Shown here one piece after another: positions 24,395 to 27,846 of a DNA stretch of 27,846 nt (positions are counted from its first letter, which is position 1; each line of letters opens with the position of its first letter). The notes beneath the pieces are model-generated. The model made no database searches. It saw only the letters and a program-made list of their open reading frames with translations, and was not told where the DNA came from. Source of the DNA: Anaerolineae bacterium (GTDB taxonomy: Bacteria > Chloroflexota > Anaerolineae > JAFGEY01); contig JAFGJF010000248.1 of NCBI GenBank assembly GCA_016929205.1, positions 1 through 27,846 of the forward strand. The letters run 5' to 3'. Both the position numbers and the translations under genes were made by a program.

Positions 24395-25540
24395 ATGGAA
24401 TCGAGAACTAATATGCCCGAGAATTTTGCTCGAATCAAAGTGTTAGGGATGGGTGGTGGTGGATCAAATGCGGTCAACCGTATGATTGCTTCAGGCATCC
24501 AAGGTGTCGAGTTTGTGGCCATCAACACCGACTCACAGGCGTTGATGTTGTCTAATGCGCCACAGCGTGTTCACATTGGCGAAAAGCTCACTAAAGGGCT
24601 TGGCTCTGGTGGCAATCCAGAGATTGGTCGCAAAGCGGCGGAGGAATCAAGTGACGAGCTATACGAAGTGCTTCGTGGCGCCGATATGGTCTTCCTGACC
24701 GCTGGGATGGGGGGCGGCACCGGTACTGGCGCTGCGCCTGTTGCGGCTAATATCGCTCACGAAGTCGGCGCGCTTGCCATTGGTGTGGTCACTCGGCCTT
24801 TTGCGTTTGAGGGCACCAAGCGCAGCCAGGTCGCTCAAGAAGGCATTGATAAGCTTAAGGAAGAAGTGGATACGCTGATCGTGATCCCCAACGACCGCTT
24901 GCTGCAGATCGTAGATAAGCGTGCCTCGCTGCAGGAAGCGTTCCTGACTGCTGATGACGTACTTCGCCAGGGCATCCAGGGCATTTCAGAGTTGATCACC
25001 GTCCCCGGCCTGGTGAATCTCGACTTTGCAGATGTACGCTCGATCATGAGTGAGGGTGGTGCGGCGTTAATGGCCGTCGGCCGTGGCAGCGGAGAGACCC
25101 GTGCGGCCGATGCGGCAGCACAGGCTATTTCCAGCCAGCTTCTCGATGTCACGATTGACGGTGCGCGCGGCATTCTGTTCAACATCACCGGCGGGCCTGA
25201 TATGAGCCTATTTGAAGTGAACGAGGCTGCCGAAATCATTCGGGCCACAGCACATCCTGACGCAAATATCATTTTCGGTGCTGTCATCGACGAGAATATG
25301 GGCGATGCGGTTCATATTACCGTTGTAGCTACGGGGTTTGACACAACAATGACGCCTCCTATGCCACAACGACAGCAAACCACGACGCGATCTCATACAC
25401 CAAGCAGCAAGCCTGCTGCGCAGACGCAAACACCCGCGCAGACGCGACAGCCAGAGCGCGCAAAAACTGAATTTCAGGTTCCACAATTTGCGGGCAGCGA
25501 TGAATTGGACATTCCGCCCTTTTTGAGGCATCGGCAATAG
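24395..25540 (+). CDS. ftsZ: Division GTPase FtsZ
   Basis: Tubulin-like GTPase that forms the division ring. The 381 residues contain [13 protein letters not shown] (about 15-27), the tubulin signature [15 protein letters not shown] (about 107-121), the T7 loop [11 protein letters not shown] (about 209-219), a Gln/Thr/Pro-rich disordered linker (about 315-360), and the C-terminal peptide [13 protein letters not shown], which binds FtsA and other partners. AAAGGAG lies five bases before the ATG. A strong hairpin follows the stop, so this gene ends the cluster. Confidence 0.98.
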   Translation: MESRTNMPENFARIKVLGMGGGGSNAVNRMIASGIQGVEFVAINTDSQALMLSNAPQRVHIGEKLTKGLGSGGNPEIGRKAAEESSDELYEVLRGADMVFLTAGMGGGTGTGAAPVAANIAHEVGALAIGVVTRPFAFEGTKRSQVAQEGIDKLKEEVDTLIVIPNDRLLQIVDKRASLQEAFLTADDVLRQGIQGISELITVPGLVNLDFADVRSIMSEGGAALMAVGRGSGETRAADAAAQAISSQLLDVTIDGARGILFNITGGPDMSLFEVNEAAEIIRATAHPDANIIFGAVIDENMGDAVHITVVATGFDTTMTPPMPQRQQTTTRSHTPSSKPAAQTQTPAQTRQPERAKTEFQVPQFAGSDELDIPPFLRHRQ

Positions 25541-25555
25541 GTCTCAAGAGGCAAA

Positions 25556-25600
25556 GGTGCTCCCCACTGCAAGTGGGGAGCACCAACAAACCTGTTTGTT
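25556..25600 (+). terminator. Hairpin terminator between the convergent ftsZ and rqcH genes
   Basis: GGTGCTCCCCACT (25556-25568) and AGTGGGGAGCACC (25572-25584) form a perfect 13-bp stem with a 3-base loop. A second small inverted repeat, AACAAAC-CT-GTTTGTT (25585-25600), is adjacent and gives a T-rich tail on the plus strand. The location between the stops of convergent genes fits a terminator serving ftsZ and possibly both directions. Confidence 0.7.
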
Positions 25601-25611
25601 TGATGCGGTTC

Positions 25612-27297
25612 CTATTTGGCAGGTGATACGCGGATAGTCTGTTCGTGTCTGTATGTAACCATGCCTGGTCTGGTGTTTTGGATTCGCCTGACGTATTTGC
25701 GTGGTGTGTATGCGACCAGGACCCTGTTCTCTTGGCGTTGTGCCGAATAATATGCCGCCAGTGCGGCAGCCTGTCGCAGTGTTTCTTCTGAAACGGTTCG
25801 TCCTCCACTTTTGACGATGACGTGTGATCCGGGCACGTCGACCGCGTGCAGCCAGAGATCGTCTGGTGCAGAACGCCGGAAGGTAATCTCGTCATTCTGT
25901 CTCGCACTTTTTCCAACCAGAATGGTCATTCCTTCTCGTGATACGATGCGCAAAGGTTGCCCACGCTGTGTCTTACGTTTCTCCGATATATACCCCGCCT
26001 CAGCAAGCGCGCTTTTGACCTCCTGGATCTCGGGGTGGTTTGATGCCAGATCCAAATCCGTCGCCAGTTGATCGAGATAGGCCATCTCTAGCTTGGTCTG
26101 TTTGAGCAATCTGGGGATATCTGCTGCTGCTGATTTGGCCTTTTCATATTTGGCAAAGCAAGCTTGTGCGTTCTCGACTGCTGATAAGTGTGGATCAAGG
26201 GCGATTTTGAGCGGCGGGCTGTCGAAATCGATCTGTGCCTCCAACTCACTTTGACCTTTTGTAATGGTATGCGCATATGCCAGGATCATTTCACCGTCGG
26301 TGCGCCATTTTTCCATTTCTTGCTGAGAAACGAGCTGTCTTTCAAGCGCTTTATGCCTGCTGTTGGCGCGTTCGTGCGCTTGATCGAGAATGGCCCGCAC
26401 ACGGTTTTTGGCCGGTACATAGGCATCTAGGTTCGTCGTCGTGCCGTGATAGTGTTCGATGGCCGCACTTGTGGAATGCGCTTCGGTCCATTGGTCGTAT
26501 TGGGTTAGTTGGTAGGGAGCAAACGCAACGACAAAACCATCTCGCAGCGCAATGCTTGGTTTCCATCGGTGTAGCTTGGTTTGCTGCAACATGTCACAAA
26601 AGGTACTAAACAACGGCACAGTATTTATGATCTCGTTTGTCAGTACGTTTTGACTGCCTAACGCGCGATGGACAATTTCCTTAGCCAACAATGGGCTTGT
26701 GCCGCGCAGGCTGCTGACCAGGACGCGCCATACAGGTTGCGCCGGTTCAGCATCCTGCACAAAATCGTCCAGGCACTCTTGGGTCAGATCTGGCGGATCG
26801 AGCTTGGCTTGTGGAGGAGGTGGAACATATGATTTCCCTGGCAAGACAGGGCGTATTCGACTTATTTGTGGCCCGACACGTTTGATAGCATCCACAATGA
26901 TGCCAGCAGCGTTCACAAGGATGATATTGGCGTGTTTCCCCATTGGCTCAATGACGAGCGTGTACGTTCCTCCAACGCTCTGAATTTTGATCTGCAAGAT
27001 GCGCTCAAAAGGCGGATTTTGAACAGCAGCGATCCGACCACCACGCGCATATTTGCGCAGCAGCAGCAATAATGGCGATGGAACCTCGGCACCACGACGC
27101 AGCTTTGCACTGCACAAATGAACGCGCGCTCGCTGTGCGTGTGCAGAAGCAACCAGGTAATAACGCTGTTGGTTGGCATATACCTCAAAACCAACTTCCA
27201 GATCATCTATTTGGACAACCTCTTGGATCCGCCCACCGCATAACACTTGGCATTCATCGGCAACAGCAGCAGTAGTCAGCGCATCAAAATACGTCAT
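25612..27297 (-). CDS. rqcH: RqcH/NFACT ribosome quality-control protein
   Basis: RqcH binds stalled large ribosomal subunits and adds Ala tails to nascent chains to mark them for degradation. The family was earlier labelled fibronectin-binding. The 561 residues show the NFACT-N part (MTYFDALTTAAVADECQ, then GGRIQEVVQ, PFERILQIKIQ), helix-hairpin-helix and coiled-coil regions (about 250-420), and the C-terminal NFACT-R domain with DDLWLHAVDVPGSHVIVKS, ETLRQAAALAAYYS and RKYVRRIQ. The start is the ATG at 27297, which begins the family's usual N-terminus; longer frames upstream have no support. The gene is 17 bp after the membrane subunit gene and converges on ftsZ. Confidence 0.9.
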   Translation of the reverse strand: MTYFDALTTAAVADECQVLCGGRIQEVVQIDDLEVGFEVYANQQRYYLVASAHAQRARVHLCSAKLRRGAEVPSPLLLLLRKYARGGRIAAVQNPPFERILQIKIQSVGGTYTLVIEPMGKHANIILVNAAGIIVDAIKRVGPQISRIRPVLPGKSYVPPPPQAKLDPPDLTQECLDDFVQDAEPAQPVWRVLVSSLRGTSPLLAKEIVHRALGSQNVLTNEIINTVPLFSTFCDMLQQTKLHRWKPSIALRDGFVVAFAPYQLTQYDQWTEAHSTSAAIEHYHGTTTNLDAYVPAKNRVRAILDQAHERANSRHKALERQLVSQQEMEKWRTDGEMILAYAHTITKGQSELEAQIDFDSPPLKIALDPHLSAVENAQACFAKYEKAKSAAADIPRLLKQTKLEMAYLDQLATDLDLASNHPEIQEVKSALAEAGYISEKRKTQRGQPLRIVSREGMTILVGKSARQNDEITFRRSAPDDLWLHAVDVPGSHVIVKSGGRTVSEETLRQAAALAAYYSAQRQENRVLVAYTPRKYVRRIQNTRPGMVTYRHEQTIRVSPAK

Positions 27298-27314
27298 GAC
27301 AATCTTGGAACTCG

Positions 27315-27846
27315 TTATCCCTGCAAAAAAGTAAATTCTGATAACACCCGCTCTAGAATGCTGATCCAGAGCGCCGAATGCAAGAACAGCCAGCCTACGA
27401 TCCACAAGGCGAGCAGCCCAAAAGCCAGCCCTACCATCTCGTGCACGCGGTTTTCACGTCTTTGGCCAGAGTCAGTTTGTGGGTGAACGATGCACGACCT
27501 CAAACCACCAAGCGTGCCAACGCAGATACCTGCTCCGGCGAGAATGAGGATCCACGCTGTCGACGAGTCGGATGTTAGCAGGTCTAGAATCAACGGCCAA
27601 CGTGCTATTGCCCCGGGCGTCAAAGGAAAGCCTGCGAAAGAAAACAAGCCTAATGCTAAGGTTAGCACATTGATTGGCCGGCGATAGAGCAGTTCGCTGC
27701 AGTGCTCCAGATCGTCTTTTTTGTCTGTTGCTTGAAACAACGCCGACATACCGGCCCCGGTCAGCAGCAGGCTAAATGCCCGCCAAACCAGCATTTGCGT
27801 CGCCAGGGCCAGTCCCGTGTTGGTCCCTTGCCCGAGCGCAATCAGG
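27315..27846 (-). CDS. Proton-translocating membrane subunit of the NuoN/NuoM type, partial
   Basis: Only the C-terminal 176 residues lie in the window; the frame is open to the edge. Hydrophobic helices alternate with short loops. The segment FSFAGFPLTPGAIARWPLI matches the highly conserved Pro-containing helix of the antiporter-like subunits of complex I and related complexes (NuoL/M/N, MrpA/D). These subunits carry out proton translocation. The missing N-terminal part prevents assignment to one subunit. The last helix ends in a short tail (ERVLSEFTFLQG). It is followed by rqcH after 17 bp, which looks like an accidental operon. Other complex I genes would be expected to the right. Confidence 0.7.
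   Translation of the reverse strand, partial: LIALGQGTNTGLALATQMLVWRAFSLLLTGAGMSALFQATDKKDDLEHCSELLYRRPINVLTLALGLFSFAGFPLTPGAIARWPLILDLLTSDSSTAWILILAGAGICVGTLGGLRSCIVHPQTDSGQRRENRVHEMVGLAFGLLALWIVGWLFLHSALWISILERVLSEFTFLQG

Noticed and set aside
1..27846. CRISPR arrays, tRNA genes, toxin-antitoxin pairs, phage genes
   Set aside because: No regularly spaced repeats, no tRNA-like TTCGA-containing cloverleafs with matching arms, and no short gene pairs of these kinds were found.

Overview
The window is about 28 kb of dense bacterial chromosome built around an almost complete division and cell wall (dcw) cluster. The likely source is a Chloroflexota bacterium, perhaps Anaerolineae or a related class. 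This is inferred from the dcw gene order, the small basic protein gene between ftsQ and ftsA, the YtxH and C4 zinc-ribbon genes, and a secreted protein ending in the short tail IYLPLVSKQ, a C-terminus I associate with exported Chloroflexota proteins. No rRNA, tRNA, CRISPR array or intact insertion sequence was seen.

Left part (1-6600), minus strand. Read in transcription order it holds a YtxH-like small membrane protein, a terminator-like hairpin, a C4 zinc-ribbon coiled-coil protein, uvrC, and a very large exported protein that joins a beta-propeller to a SpoIID peptidoglycan-lytic domain. A short, probably remnant reading frame lies at the left edge. uvrC and the spoIID-type gene overlap by 4 bp inside a perfect 11-bp hairpin.

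Control region (about 6600-7115). This divergent region carries a promoter for the YtxH gene (minus strand) and promoter elements for the dcw cluster (plus strand). It also has a two-repeat MraZ-type operator, a palindrome with the GAAC-N4-GTTC core of Gram-positive-type LexA boxes, and a structured leader with a 26-codon Arg/Trp-rich reading frame behind a very good Shine-Dalgarno sequence.

Central part (7116-25540), plus strand. The order is mraZ, rsmH, ftsL-like, ftsI, murF, mraY, a DsrE-like gene, murD, ftsW, murG, a CvpA-like gene, murC, murB, ddl, ftsQ, sbp, ftsA, ftsZ. Genes mostly overlap or nearly touch; the main breaks are before the DsrE-like gene and before ftsZ. The genes supply cytoplasmic precursor synthesis (MurB, C, D, F, Ddl), the lipid steps (MraY, MurG), septal polymerisation (FtsW, FtsI) and the divisome (FtsZ, A, Q, L). 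murE, which usually sits between ftsI and murF, is absent. murF carries a palindromic repeat inserted in frame. The cluster ends at a strong hairpin after ftsZ.

Right part (25612-27846), minus strand. It holds the C-terminal part of a membrane subunit of the NuoN/NuoM antiporter type, running off the window edge, followed by an RqcH/NFACT ribosome quality-control gene that converges on ftsZ.
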